64,000 bases of DNA. Origin: Anarhynchus alexandrinus (lineage: Eukaryota; Chordata; Aves; Charadriiformes; Charadriidae). Of the stretch, positions 19,001-50,225 are shown piece after piece. Positions within the stretch are counted from its first letter, which is position 1. Each line of letters opens with the position of its first letter. Location of the stretch: positions 2,245,264 through 2,309,263 of the forward strand of contig VUYV01000121.1 in the NCBI GenBank assembly GCA_008711295.1, read 5' to 3'. The notes beneath the pieces were generated by a model. It searched no databases. It had not been told where the DNA came from and saw only the letters and a list, made by a program, of their open reading frames with translations. The position numbers and the translations under genes are program-made.

Positions 19001-20607
19001 CAGAATAAACGCTGGGTCAACGAGTGTGTATTTGTTACACTAGCCAGAGCACAAAAGAAAAAGTTTATTCTGGCTTTGTGTCAGCTGCAGGAAGCAAGAT
19101 GATACCTGATTCAGCATAAAGTTCACTTGTAGTAAGCTGCCCCCTCAATATTTTTTAAGGAATAAATTCATAACAATGAATGCTTTGAATCATGGGGCTA
19201 TTAAAATATGCAATATTATGAGCCCTAGAGCCAATTTATAATAACACTGACGCAGTGTTTCAGTAACGCCTAGTATGAATATTAAATTAACAGCCTATAT
19301 TGTTCTGGAGTAATATCTGTGGAAATGTTTGTGCACTCTATGAACTGAACCACTGGGAAAGGGAGAGTTTGTCAGCTGCTGTGCTGTTCTACAAAAGGAA
19401 AGAGGTTCTAGGATTGCTAAGAAATAAAGAACGCTTGTATCTAGCAGAATAAAGGATCATGTGTTTTTCAATAAATCACAGTGGCATTTCTGTGCAAATA
19501 ACTTACATTTACAAGAAAGAAATGGAGTTGGAGTGGTCTGAATCTACTCTTGTACGTAAAGAACAGAATTCAATTCATATTTCTCTGAGCGGAAGTGTCT
19601 TCCTTCTCTCTGAAACAGTTTGTGTTCGAAGACTGGTAGAATCGCATCAAGTATTGCATGATGAGCCACACTGGAGAACTGAACACAAATAAAATAACCT
19701 GGGGAAAAAAAAAAAAAAAAAGGACTTCTCTTAAGTTTCCCAAGCTAGTTGACTTTGCAGCTCCAACGACAACTACACAACACAACTGAATTAGTTTTTC
19801 CAGGATAGGAACGAGTGGCCTAAGTGAGGGAAACAAAAAATGGTCACTTAATAAAGTGATCACATCCATAAAAACCTTCCTCCAACTATGGTTTCAGACA
19901 ATAACCAGTATAGCTTTTTCTCCACAGTCACCTATCAAGCAAACAAAAGCACTAGTTTACTTCTGAGATAATAAGAAAGAGCACTACTAAACATAGTTAC
20001 AGATCTGTTACTCTGTGTCCCCAATTTAAGAACAGCGAATCCACTCATGAAGGTATAATTTAAGTTAGTATCAGAGGCTTTTATCTGGGAAGAAGTATTA
20101 CCATTTGATGTAGAAAGGCAACAGTAGCCTGTCTTCTTGGTTGGAATGACCACATTCTCTTTTGTCTGGTCACAGCTTAATAATGCAGGGCTTTGACGCT
20201 ATACCAATTTTAGGACTTTGCACACTTGCCTATTCCCTGCCCTCAACCTCTCTTCCTTGGTTCCTTGCAGTTTGTAAGCTAAATCATTGAGGTTAAAAAT
20301 ACACCTCCCTCTTTTGGGAAGCTAAGAACATGGGGAGAAAAATGAGATTTAAAATAAAATAATAAAAGAATAAATTTAGCAACCCAGTTTAAAGTACAAG
20401 CCCACAGAACTACACTGCATCAAAGGGACAACAAGCTTCAGCACCAGGAAGGGAATTAGCAGGAAACAGGGTTGTAACACAAAGTCAGCATTTTTGGCAA
20501 AGCAATCTTCGAAAGAGCTTGCCTAATCTTGGTGATCAGCAAGTGCCCTCCAGCAGAGAACCCTTCTGCACAGGTACCAGGCGCCTGAAAATCCCAGACA
20601 GCACTGG
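16039..20607 (-). other. MGME1: MGME1 first intron (left part), no further gene seen
   Basis: About 4.6 kb of AT-rich sequence between the MGME1 5' UTR acceptor and a CR1 copy. Open frames are short and unmatched to anything I know. A poly(A) run of 17 lies near 19706-19722. Treating the region as intronic rests on placing the first exon at the CpG-rich promoter. Confidence 0.5.
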
Positions 20608-21325
20608 ATCACAGAATCACAGAATGGTAGGGGTTGGAAGGGACCTTCAGAGATCATCCAGTCTAACCCCTCTGCCAAAGCAGGTTCACCTAGAGCAGGT
20701 TGGACAGGAATGCATCCAAGCAGGTTTTGAATACCTCCAGATAAGGAGACTCCACCACCTCTCTGGGCAGCCTGTTCCAGTGCTCTGCCACCCTCAAAGA
20801 GGTTTTTCCCCATGTTGAGACAGAATTTCATGTGTTCCAGTTTGTGCCCGTTGCCCCTTGTCCTGTCACTGGGTACCACTGAAAAGAGTCTGGCCCCATC
20901 TTCTTGACACCGGCCCTTTAGATATTTATAAGCATTAATGACATCTCCTCTTAGTCTTCTTTTCTCCAAGCTAAACAGACCCAGGTTTCTCAGCCTTTCC
21001 TCATAAAAGAGATGCTCCATTCCCTTGATCATCTTTGTAACCCTCTGCTGGACTCTCTCCAGCAGTTCCCTGTCTTTCTTGAACTGGGGAGCCCAGAACT
21101 GGACACGGTACTACAGATGTGGCCTCACCAGAGCAGAGTAGAGAGGGCTGGCCACACTCTTTTTAATGGACCCCAGGATACTATTGGCCCTCTTAGCCAA
21201 AAGGGCACATTGCTGGCTCACGGTCATTCTGTTGTCCACCAGGACTCCCAGGCCCCTCTCTGCAGAGCTGCTTTCCAGCAGGTCAACCCCTGGATAGCCT
21301 ACACTTGTACAGGGCTGCCCTCTCC
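20608..21325 (-). mobile_element. CR1 LINE fragment, minus strand (copy 3)
   Basis: The left edge reads ATCACAGAATCACAGAATGG, the reverse complement of the CR1 3' terminus. It is followed by TTGGAAGGGACCTTCAGAG and the reverse complement of the end of the reverse-transcriptase frame (minus-strand reading [29 protein letters not shown], split here only by the frame). It extends further 5' than the other copies, to about the AGCTGCTTTCCAGCAGGTCA block. It ends just left of the CpG-rich promoter. Confidence 0.92.
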
Positions 21326-21642
21326 CTCTCTCAGGGAGAAATCATTCCGGACAAGAAGCCCTGCTCGATGCCGGCCTGCCCCACTGCCTCAGCGGGCAGT
21401 GCCCACGGGGTGGACACACGTTTGCCAGGCGTCTGGTTGGGGCGCAAGGGTAGGCCAGGGGAGGAGGGAGCTACAGGCCCAGCTACCGGGGCAGGCTGCT
21501 GCTCTCCCTCAGCTCACCCAGGCCTGGCGGAGGGGCCGGCGCTGAGAGAGCGCCCTTTCGCCCCACCACCACAGCCCCAGTCCGCCTCCCCCCGCAAACT
21601 GCAGAGGGCCGCAGGTGCCCCCCGAGGCTGCCACCGCCGGCC

Positions 21643-21707
21643 CGACCGCGACCCCGACCCCGACCCGACCCCGACCCCCACCCCGACCCCCGCCCCCTCC
21701 CCACCCG
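21643..21707. repeat. (GACCCC)n G-rich/C-rich tract next to assembly gap
   Basis: Irregular CGACCCC / CCCGACC units run up to the Ns. The minus strand is GGGGTC-repeated, with more than four G-runs, so a G-quadruplex is possible there. The neighbouring gap is probably caused by this tract. Confidence 0.8.
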
Positions 21708-21723
21708 NNNNNNNNNNNNNNNN
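21708..21723. other. Assembly gap (16 Ns)
   Basis: Run of N immediately right of the GC-rich tandem tract. The true length is unknown, and part of the promoter or of MGME1 exon 1 could be missing. Confidence 0.99.
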
Positions 21724-21805
21724 GGCCTTTGAAAGCCTCTAAAGAGAATAATCCAAATCTTTAAAAGCAAGTGAAAAAAAAAAACCGGAAAAAATTATTG
21801 CGCCA

Positions 21806-21851
21806 CCATCTTGGGTAAGGGCAAGCGGCACTCTGCCCTCACCCAAGATGG
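21806..21851. promoter_or_regulatory. 18-bp inverted repeat with opposed YY1-like sites
   Basis: The left arm 21806-21823 (CCATCTTGGGTAAGGGCA) and right arm 21834-21851 (TGCCCTCACCCAAGATGG) are reverse complements at 17 of 18 positions, separated by 10 bases. Each arm contains CCAAGATGG read outward, toward MGME1 on the minus strand and toward SNX5 on the plus strand. This is the core of a YY1 site in its usual sense orientation near a start of transcription. Confidence 0.7.
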
Positions 21852-22034
21852 CCGCCGCCCCTAGAGGGGCGGGCACCGCCGGGCTCCGTGGGGAGCCGGT
21901 CCCGCGCGGGGGCCGCCGGGACGGCGGGGGTGTGTCGCTGGCGGCGTGAGGCGGCCGCGGCCCCGCCCTCGGGCTTATATGAGGCAGCGGTGGCGGCGGG
22001 GAGGGCGGTGAGCGGTTGGTCGTGTTTAGGCGAC

Positions 22035-40424
<18,390 letters not shown>

Positions 40425-40960
40425 GGCGCCTTATTCTGAAAATGTGAAAAAAGCATCAATTGCACTCAATGGCCAGGGGCAACTTATTGGCTTGACTTCA
40501 TTAGCTTAAAATAAATATTGTCACTGAGATTGTTTGACTAATACTTAAATATGTTGATAGTGATGCATTGTACATTGACTTTCTTGGTCTAAATGAGCCG
40601 AATTGTGTATGAATTGTCTGGATGTAGCTAACATCCTGTTGGTTGATAACTCAAAATGAGTCAAATGTAAGAAATCAATTTGCTGTTGACTGATTTCATC
40701 TAGCAGAAAATGTTTTCTGAGAAGAACTCCTTTTTTGCAGGATCGTAAAGTAATCTGTCTCTTCATAGCCCTGATGTATTTAAAACTTGTAAGTGGGAAT
40801 GACTTAAGTGTAGTAATTTTATAAAGTAAATATCTTAACATTCCACTTCCCAGACAGATTTCTACTACAATATATTTTGAATTTCTATAACTACATTCAG
40901 TATTTGTACACTTGGGCAATACAGCAAATAAAAATGTCTGATACAACAAGCTGTTGTATG
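40425..40960 (+). other. SNX5: SNX5 3' untranslated region
   Basis: AATAAA hexamers are at 40510-40515 (close, about 90 bases after the stop) and 40927-40932, the latter followed by a GT-rich stretch. Two transcript ends are therefore plausible. Confidence 0.6.
40927..40932 (+). terminator. SNX5: Candidate distal SNX5 poly(A) signal
   Basis: AATAAA in GCAAATAAAAATG, followed within about 40 bases by TTGTGTGGG. A proximal alternative lies at 40510-40515. Confidence 0.5.
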
Positions 40961-43900
40961 GCAAGACTTTGTGTGGGATTTAAAATGACAAACTGAGGTT
41001 TCAGGCACAGAACTATGACAAATTACTCATCACCTGGAGCTCTTGATTCAGAGCACTAGAGATAAATATTTGACTCGATAGGATTGTTCTTGGAATGAGT
41101 GTTGGCATGAAATGTGGGGACTTCAGGTCATGTTGCTGTTTGAGTAGTACTCTTAAACTTTTGCTTCCTATATGCTGTACACAAAGGAAACCAGGCCTTT
41201 CAAAAGCATTGATACATATAGATGGCTTGGACTGCTTCAGACTACTTTACAATGCTTCATATTTTGTCAATCTTTACAGCTCCTGCTAGGAACAAGAGGC
41301 TGTTTAAAAATTTAAGGCTTCTGGAAGTACAGCCCTTGCCAGTCTTCTGTAAGATAAACATCTTTAATCTTAGTATGGACAACTGGGCATGCACTGCCAT
41401 GGCTGAGGCAACTCAGCCTATAAACCCCAAGGTCATCTTTCTACAGGGTGGCTATCATTTGGCATATGGGGATATATTCTTCTTACTCAGAAAGTTGCCT
41501 TTAAAGAGTATCTGAGCCTTGCCTAATTTCTTGTGACTAAACTTCTAATCATGCTTGAAGTAGGCTATGTGGCTGTGCTTTGGGCAGCCTGCCTGCAACA
41601 GCTTCAACCAGAGAAGCTCTGAGAATGGGCAGTCAGTAGCAGTATCTAAGGGCTGTTCAATAGTTTACTTTTCTGTGACCTAATGCTTTTTCTTTTTAGT
41701 ACCCCATGAAAACTAAGCAGCTCTTACCAGCCATGCCATCCTGCAGCAGTCCAGCTGAAAAATGTAAGAGCAGACAGAATTCAGACGTTTTGTTTGACAG
41801 GAGCAGTTTCAACTTGTGGTTGAAAAGGTTTCTGGAGTTCATGCTTGCTTATGGCCAAATAGCTCAATTCCAGCAGCAGCCCCGTAAGTATATTGTGTGT
41901 GGATATGTGGCCCCTATATAGAAGAGAGCTGGTAGGTTACATTGCTCTCACCTATGACAGATATCATATAGTACATAATATATAGCCACTTGTCCTGGGG
42001 CAACTAGTGGTCCCAAGCTGGACAATTCATGCGGGCAAAGCTCTGGCTCTTCATAAAATGCACACTGTGCCTCGCCCTCACTTCTGGCTGCTTCATTCCA
42101 AGAAGAGCAGGCTGAGGATCCTAGGCTCTGCTGGGCCAGGATGAGCTTCTCCTGGTGTGCTGTGGCTCTTGGAAGCCATGGTTACTTCATGTGCTTTTGC
42201 ACCTATTTCCTGTGGCATAGCAGAAATAGCATCTTGCTTATGCTGTTTGACAGTAAAATTTTGTTATATGCTGGGACTTTCTGAACCTAGCTCCAGTAGC
42301 TGGGTGGACTTTGTGAATCAAAGGCAGCAGCAAGGAACTTGCAGCCTATACTGAATCGCTTTGGGCTGAGTCTGAAGAAGTTGAGCTCTGAGTATGTTTA
42401 TCATAAACCACTGCAACTCAGTTCAAAGGCCTTTCCTATTTTCCCCAGAGAGAGGCTGCAGCTAGTATCAACGTGACAAACAACACTTTATGTCCCTACT
42501 CAAGAAGCAGTCTAGACTATTGTGGGCTTCATGCACTGCTAGTAACAGTGTTTGAAGCTAAGTGAGACACTTTTTTTTTTAATATTCTTTTAGAACTTTT
42601 TCATGAGATGTTTGCTCTTGTGTGGTTTGCACTCTAAATTCTTCAAATAGCTTGACTCAGACTAAAGTGTTAATCTGATCAGATTAAAAGTATGCAGAAG
42701 ACTTTGAGTAGATGTAATTATGGCTTTATATTGATGTAGTTATTGTAGTTACAGTTAATTTATAATAACTGCAAGAAATGGTAGCTATAAAGCAGTCTCT
42801 GCCAATAACACTTGCTCTGAAGGAAGCTGCTTTGTGTCTGCTATGCCAGTAGAGTGCATTGTAGTCAGCTTCAATGTCTGAAACGTGTTGACTTGGAAAA
42901 CACTAGTCGCAGCACAAATAGCATTGCTAGAGGCCAGTGGGTGGCAGGCTGGGACAGCTGCTGATAACTGATGGTAAATGTCTACCCTCAGACTGAGTTG
43001 TAATGAAGTACTGGAAAGGCTGCTGCGTATCCCAGTTTCTTACCTGGCAGCTGGACACATCTTGATATATAAGAGAAATTAGCTGCATATGTGAGCAGTC
43101 TGCTTATAAGGAAGAACAGAAATATTTCTTTAACTAATGTAAGATGACTGGACCTGACTTCCCTTGTAGCAGGGCTTTGAATAGAGCCTCAGCAGAACAA
43201 AGATCAGCATAGGCTAGTCAGTGTGATAAGGCAGGTTATCATCACTACGAAAACAAGGTTTGGGGTTTTTTTTCAGAAATATTGCTGAGAATTAATTTAA
43301 AAGGCTGGTTGGGGGGGATGAGAGCAGAATTTTATAGATGCCCCGAACAAGGATTCAGTCTAGTGTACGTTTACTGGTCACATCTGTAAAGCAGTTTACA
43401 AGCTTGTTGCTCTGGTTTATGGGTTGTAAATTGGCTTTTAAGAACAGGCGCAAGCCTCATCACTGTGGTGGCAACTGTGGTGTGTGGTGCTTCACATCAG
43501 ATGTCAGTTCTTCTCTGTCTGTTTGAATGAGGTCAGAGAGAGGACTAACATTTGGTCAAGTTTACTAAGGTTTGTTAGATATCCAGCTCTAGTGTCATTG
43601 ATGAAGGCAGATGCTGCTACAGAGAAGTGATAATGACTGTTGGGATGGTGCAGGTAAGGTGGGCTAGAACCAAGTCCTTGGGTGCTGCAGGTATCTGGCT
43701 GGATGTTTCCAATGGAGCAGAGCTAACAGTTAAGATGGGCACAGGGCAGTGGACCTGGATTACAGTGCAAACCTGGGAGAGGCTAGCAGCAGGAGAGCTG
43801 GATGCAGACAGCTGCAGTCTTGATATGGTGTTTGCAGCAGGTCAGGCGTACTAAAATGAGAGTATCTTTGGGGTGGGTGGAACAGGTGGTGATTGTACTT

Positions 43901-46900
43901 AGGGAGTTGGCAGTATCTGGATATTGGAAAACTGCAGATGGGAACCAACACAGTTGCATAAGAGGGGCTCATAAATGTGTCTTGTTTCACAAGATTGTGA
44001 TTCCAGGTGGTGCAATAAAACAGGATTTTGTAGCCATAGAAAGGGAATGATTAAGGGTCGCGTGTACTTCTAGAAAGAGCTGGTTTGCCCTGGTTTATGA
44101 AGTACTTATGGCTCTAGAAGAGACATCACGCTAAGGCTGGTAAGCCAAGCAGAGAATAGTTCCTATGCCTGTGGGACAGAGAAAGCCTCAAAGAGCTATG
44201 AGTGTGGACTCTTTGTGCTAGTTGTTGCTGGGTCTGTGCTTCCCACAGTGGTTCTGCAGCTATGACTGGCTTCACAAATCGAGAAACTCTGCTAAACATC
44301 CTGGCCTGACTGGGGGCAGAAATTCAGCTGCAGTCTGACTTATCTTGAGATGATTAGTGATGTTTTCATTAGAGATTCATCATGACTATTTTTTTTTTTT
44401 CTTAACATGCTCCCAATTTATCCAGCTCCTCTCCATTCCGTCCTCTGGCAGTTTGGTAGCTTTGTGCTACACTTCTAATAGCAGCAAATGTGAATTTCTC
44501 AAAACGTGGAGCTGGGAAGGTTTTCTCCGCAGGTATTAATAGCTTCTGGCACTTGCAGTCTCTCTCAAAAGATTGGGAGGAGGTGCTTGTTTATGCTGTG
44601 AAGCAAAGAGCTCTGCAGAGTTCCCGTTCTTGGATGTAGCTTTCAGTACTTTCCTGCTCACCCAGCGCTTGCTGCTATGTCAGAGTGCAATTATGAGTTA
44701 TTTCAACTTGTGATCTTAAACACCTGCGTCATCACTTGGTGACAGTGGAATATCTGAAATGGATTTGACATCTGTCTGTTGCAGCTCACTGGTCACCAGT
44801 GAATGAATACAGGCACTGATGATGATCAATTTTAATTCCTCAGATTGTTGCCTGGCCCCAGCTTTGGACCTGCAGCTCACTGTTCTTTCTGAAAATTGTG
44901 GTTCCTTTGCTATCAAAATGCTGTCTGGTGGCCGAGCCGTGGTGTGGGCTCAGCCTTGCTTGTTGTTTACTTTTTATATTCCGAAGCCAATGAGAAGGCC
45001 CAGCTGAGATCAGAGTCCAGCTCAGCTGGGTTTTCGTGCTTGCGTGCTAAAAATAATCCCTGCTAGGACTGCTTTGTAACTTGAACAGACAAGCAAGAAT
45101 GGTGCCTATTTTACAGGGGAGGGGATTCAGGTAGAGTGTGGAAAAGGTGACTTGCCTGTTGCCCACAGGGAATATTTGTCAGAGCCAGAAATTTAACTTA
45201 GATCTGCAATTCCACTCCGGGGCTCCTGCTGTCTCAATCCACTGCTGTTGGAAGCGGTCAAATGACTGCTTGTGATTTTAGTTTGGCTGTCCCTTGGCTG
45301 TGGTTTACTGCTCTTCTGTGGAGACGTGGTAACTGCTAGTACGACTGTTCTGCCTCCACTCCAATGCAGTGAAACGTGTCGGTTTAAATGACTTTTAGTG
45401 CTCTCTTCTGTGGGTCTGTTTTACTTGGCAGTGGAATTGCAAGGTCACTTTCTGCAAGAGAGGGTAGTGGAGTCCTGGGCAGGTGGAAATGCATTGTGAG
45501 TGCTCCTCTGCTGACGCTTTAGCTTCTTGTCAGCACTCAAAGGTAAAGTGCAGCGGCTGGATCATGTGCACTTACTGCTTGCAGCACCTTAACTTCTTTT
45601 AGGTAAGGCTGTAGAAGTCTTCCCCATCAGTTAAGGGATTCTCATTCCCTTTAAGTTTATTGGGTTTAATGTTGCTTTGCTGTTACTTAAAAACTTTCCT
45701 AAGCCTGTTCTGTGTGGGAAAACGCCTGAGAGTCTGATTCCCTGGTATAAAACAAGGGTTAAAAAGAAGTTTAAGGTTCCTGTTTAATGCTAGCCTACTA
45801 CCTGCTTTGAAGACGACATATTGCTTTATTGTATCTGGTTTAGTTTGGATCAAGTTTGTTCTGCTCCCTCTTGGGGATTTTAAAGGGGGGGGGGGGAGAA
45901 AGCCTGGTTCTGTAAAACACCACAGGTTTACATTGCAGCTGTAGCTCAGCCCAAAAACATACCTCAGGTTTGGTATAATTTAGTCAGGGGCTTCCAGCTG
46001 TTTCTTGAACTGCTCCTCCTTGAAGGCCTTGCTAAACAAAACCTGTTTAGGCAGAAGAGGTTAATGAACAGGTTAGCAGAGATGTTCTAGTAAAGTTGAC
46101 TTGCCTGGTTAAATTTGAGACAGCAACGGATGTAGTTTCATCATGAGCTTGCTGCCACTGAAAGGGGATGGCCTCACTTCCCCTCCTGTTTTGTTCCTAT
46201 TGCATCCCTTGGGCTGGTCCTGATGTTCGCGTGGCCTCGTGCCAAGCTGATGTAACTCACTAAAATGGCATGAGATGGGCCAAAATGGAGGTGGGCCAAA
46301 ACGAAGACAGGCTTTTTGCCAAGTCAGTGCACTGAATCTGTGCTTCTGGAGCAGAGAAGCACGCAGGCCTGTGGAAGGACAACTTAGAGGGGAGACCTTG
46401 CTGGGGAGGCTTAACTTAGCTCAGCTGGGTTTTGAAACTGTTGGAGTAGCACTGGTCCAGTAAGTGCTTCCCTTTCAGGGGAGAGTTATAGTCATTACTT
46501 CTAAACCTGCAGTGGAAAGACCTGGGCCATCTAAATCCAGGGCTGTCCGCATGATGGGGAGCACCTTTGAATTAGGAACCATTACTTGTTAGAAAAAGCT
46601 TGTCCTTTGGAAGGTGCATAGACAGCTCTTGCTGGGAGGTGGTGGTGGTTGGTGACTTCTTCAGACAGATTTCCATCTCTAACGCTTGAGAAACTAACAA
46701 TTCCATTTGCGTGGGCAGCGCAGCCCTGGAGATTTGCCCCCCACTCACAAACCTTTTAAGGAGGGCAGCAGAGTGGTTTTGGACCATAGGTGTGGAAAAC
46801 ATCAGCGAGTTGAAGCCCTGAGCGAAGAGGCAGTGCCACTTTAAAATTTTTCATTCTGCTGCGGAGATTATTGGCACGGCCTCCTTCAGTAAATGCAAGG

Positions 46901-49900
46901 TTGTTGCCATGGAGGACAGGAAATCCCTCGTCTGCACAGAGAAGGAAAACATTGGAAACTGTCCTACTGTAAAGCACAGCTGCCTCTGTGCTGGGAGAGG
47001 GGTGCTTGCTTCTACGGGGTGTTTTCCAAAGGTCTCATTTCTTGTCTGCGAATCTTTGCACATATTTGCTCTGTTTCTTAGTGGGCTGCTTGCGCGTTTG
47101 AAGAAGAGCTGGACAAAGAAAGTGGGAGCAGCTGGTTAGGACTAGTTTTAAGTGCCCTGATTAATGTGAGAAGCAGGAGGGATTTTCGCTTGGGAGTAAG
47201 ATACTTAGCAAATTTACAGTATCTGCCTCTCCTTTTAACTCTGCAGCTCCTCTTATTCCTGTTTCCCTCTACTGTTTGCGAAGGAAGGTCTCTGCCTTTT
47301 CTTCCCTTGGACCTCTTAGAACAGGAGGCGTCTCTGCTGTGGTGTGTCTGTGTTTCCCACCTGGCAATCTGAGATGTATCCTGGCTGTGCTGCTGGAGGT
47401 GGGAACAGCAGTTCAGGCTGTGTGTGCAGCTCTGCTCTGTGTGAGCAGCTGGTGATCTGTTCCTGCAAATACCTAGATGCTTAGAGCTGGCCTATCCTTA
47501 TGAGATGGGGAAGAGGTGAGATTTGAGGAAGATCTTCCAGGACATGTTGGTGCCGTCTTTCCACTGCAGGCTCTGCGAGAGGAGCAAGTTCCCTCAGGAG
47601 CTGACACCAGACAAGCCTGCAGTGGGTCAATTGGCTTTGTCAAGCCATTGTGTTAACATCGTCAGATTGTAGAAAGGTTGAACTACTTGATTGCTGCTAG
47701 GCATGAATACCTAAGCCATCACCAGTACTCGTCCTTCTTCCCTGTGGTCTGCTTCAGAGGCTGGATTACCACTCATACACGCCAGCGGTTATTGATCAGC
47801 TGTAGGTGGACCACTGGATTGGGACTTTCCCTTCCTCCAGAGACAGATTTGTCAGTTGTCTACTTCAGGTCTGGTTCTGTCCCACTGATGTCCTCTCTGT
47901 CCACACTGTTGCGGTCCTGAGTTGTGTTAGGTGCTGAACAGAAACAGAGAGAGCCACGTCTTACTCAGTGAGCTTTAACCTCTGCTTGGCAGTATTTTCT
48001 GGGCCAAGTTTTTGTGCTGACGCTCATGAAGCTGAGCTTGCTGTTTTAAGGCTCTGGAGGATACTCCTGCATGTAGACCATGGTGTTATGGGAGGTGTCC
48101 TGGCTGGACAGGAAAGGGAGCCGTGCTCTACAACTTCTCCGTGTACACCAGTTGTTGCTGCTTTTAACATGGTGTGGTACTTCCTTTACGTTTAACTGAG
48201 CTGTGTTGTTCCTAATGCTGCACGCTGTTAAATCAGCAGTGAGGCCTCCGGGGGATACCTCTTGGGAGTTGCTCGTAGGGATGATGTGGGTGGATTTGAG
48301 GCACCTCTGGCACACAGCGTGATGGGAACAGCATCAAAATCCCAGGGCTCTGGTTGTGGGGGTTAAACTCCTGGATCCTCCCTGAAGCTACTCCAGGATT
48401 TCCCTGGCAGCTGTTCCCGGACTTGCCACAGCCCGGCTTTTATGCAGTGCAGAATGATGCAATCCTAGTTCAAACAACCTTCTCGCACTGTTTCTTCTCA
48501 TGTTGGGAGAGTATCTTCTGATGTAACCTGGCATCGTTGTGTTGACTTGCATGAATGCAAGGCTGACTTACACCAATAGGGCTTTCTGGCTGTGTTTGCC
48601 TAGCCCTCAATATGGTGGATTGTGACGTCTGTCTGGAGTCAACACGCAGCGACCCGGTTCACATCTCCCTTTTATGACTGACCACAGAGCGCCACCTCCT
48701 CCTTTCTACACCAGCCCTCCCTAGGTATATTTGCTCAAGTCAAGTCCCACCCTCTCTGCTGCTTTATTTTCCCATCGATAGCTGATGCTGTGTGTTAGAT
48801 GTCTTCACCTTGACGTGATGTGGTTCCTCTGCCCTGATGCGAGACTGGGCTTCTTAGGCTTTGTGTTCATTTATTGCAGAAAGCCTGCTTCCATGCTGGG
48901 TCTGGTGTTCTGGGTCTGGGCTCACCCCATTTGGCCCGTTGGTGTAGGGCCTGGCTGGGTTTCTTCAAGGCTGGCTGGTCCTCACAGTGTTTCTAGTCCT
49001 ATGGCCTGTAAAACTCACAAGGTGACATGGAAACCAGTCACTGATGTCAACGAGATGATGTGAAAAGAACTTGCCTGTCCCTTATGTGTGCAAGGGGAAA
49101 AGCAAAAGGGAGGAATATTGCCTTTAAGGCTCTACATGAAAACGGAGATGGTCTTGCTGATCTTCAATTTGGTTGTCGGTGACAACCATTCTGGCAACTG
49201 TGTGCAGCATGGAGCCTGTCTTTTGTTTTCTAGAGAGACCAGACCATCCTTTTGTTGCAAGAGGAGGCTAAGGCTCGGGGAGAGCGAATGAATCATCTCT
49301 CCCAGTAGACCCCAGGACAGTGTCTCCTTCCTCTGTGGCAAGCACTGACAAAAAGGACAGCCAGAACTTGGTCTTCTGCAGGAGGAAGGAGGGAGGCAAT
49401 GCCGAGGGAGCCAATGCTCCAAGAAAAGGACTGATGGGTGTGTATGTCTGCCCATCTTTTGCATTATGGATGCACACACCTATGAGCCTTCCTTTGTCAG
49501 ACCCTTTGAGGGGTACTGGAGAGGGTGACTTAGAAAAATCCTTTGGACCACATTAAACCAAGTGCAAAATGTGACGTGGCACCTGGGTGCTGCGCGTGGC
49601 TCAGCCTTGAATAGAGGGGAAGAAGGAAAATGCAATGTTTATTTGCTGTCCTTGGAACTGTGCATGTAATGTTTGCCTGCTTGAGTGAAATTGCAAGCTG
49701 GAGGATGTGCGCTGAAGGAAGAAAGATGATAGTTGGCTGAAAAACTTTCCTCAGGCGGGGTAATTTAGTCGACAGAAACTGGTTAATCATAGAAGCTGTG
49801 TAGTGTGTGAGTACGCAAGCCTTCGACTGCCAAAGCTTCCTCGATGCACACAACAACCAGAGGGAGGTACAGTGCAAACAGGGAGACCTCTGTGGGAGAC

Positions 49901-50225
49901 AAACATCCCTGTGTCTTAGCGGAGAAGTCTTTGTAAATAAACCACCTGGCTCTGTTTGGTTACAGAGGAGCTAAAAAAGGAGCAAGGACACTGGGAGGAC
50001 AGGCGCCCTGAGTGATAGCTGGTGAGAGATGGATTGCTTTGGTGAAAGATGGAGGTGGTGACAGCTTCCTCCCCTCTTTTCTCCCCTGGCTTCACCCATG
50101 GCAGGAAGAATGTAGGAATCACGTTATCATTGTGCTATTGAATATTCCTTGGTGTTCCATAACCTGCTGTAAGGTGGGTTGTGCAGATAAGAAGAGGCCT
50201 GCAGCGTGGGCTTGGGAAGCAGGCA
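40961..50225. other. Intergenic region right of SNX5, no recognised gene
   Basis: About 9.3 kb without any protein or RNA that I can name. It contains a weak candidate exon at 41700-41883 and a G-run at about 45885-45897. Base composition shifts from AT-leaning to G+C-richer toward the right. In mammals BANF2 and then RRBP1 follow SNX5, but I did not find either in the visible reading frames. Confidence 0.5.
45884..45897 (+). repeat. Poly-G tract
   Basis: Uninterrupted run of about 13-14 G after TTTTAAA. Homopolymers of this kind are error-prone in sequencing. Confidence 0.8.

Noticed and set aside
19706..19722. Poly(A) run as the tail of a processed pseudogene
   Set aside because: The sequence to its left does not read as any mRNA that I recognise, and no target-site duplication was evident.
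20523..21032. 169-codon minus-strand open frame resembling a protein
   Set aside because: This is the C-terminal end of the CR1 retrotransposon polyprotein, not a host gene; it is annotated as part of the CR1 fragment.
21012..21770. Several long open frames across the CpG-rich promoter
   Set aside because: They arise from high G+C and the scarcity of stop codons, cross the CR1 border or the Ns, and do not agree with splicing of MGME1 or SNX5.
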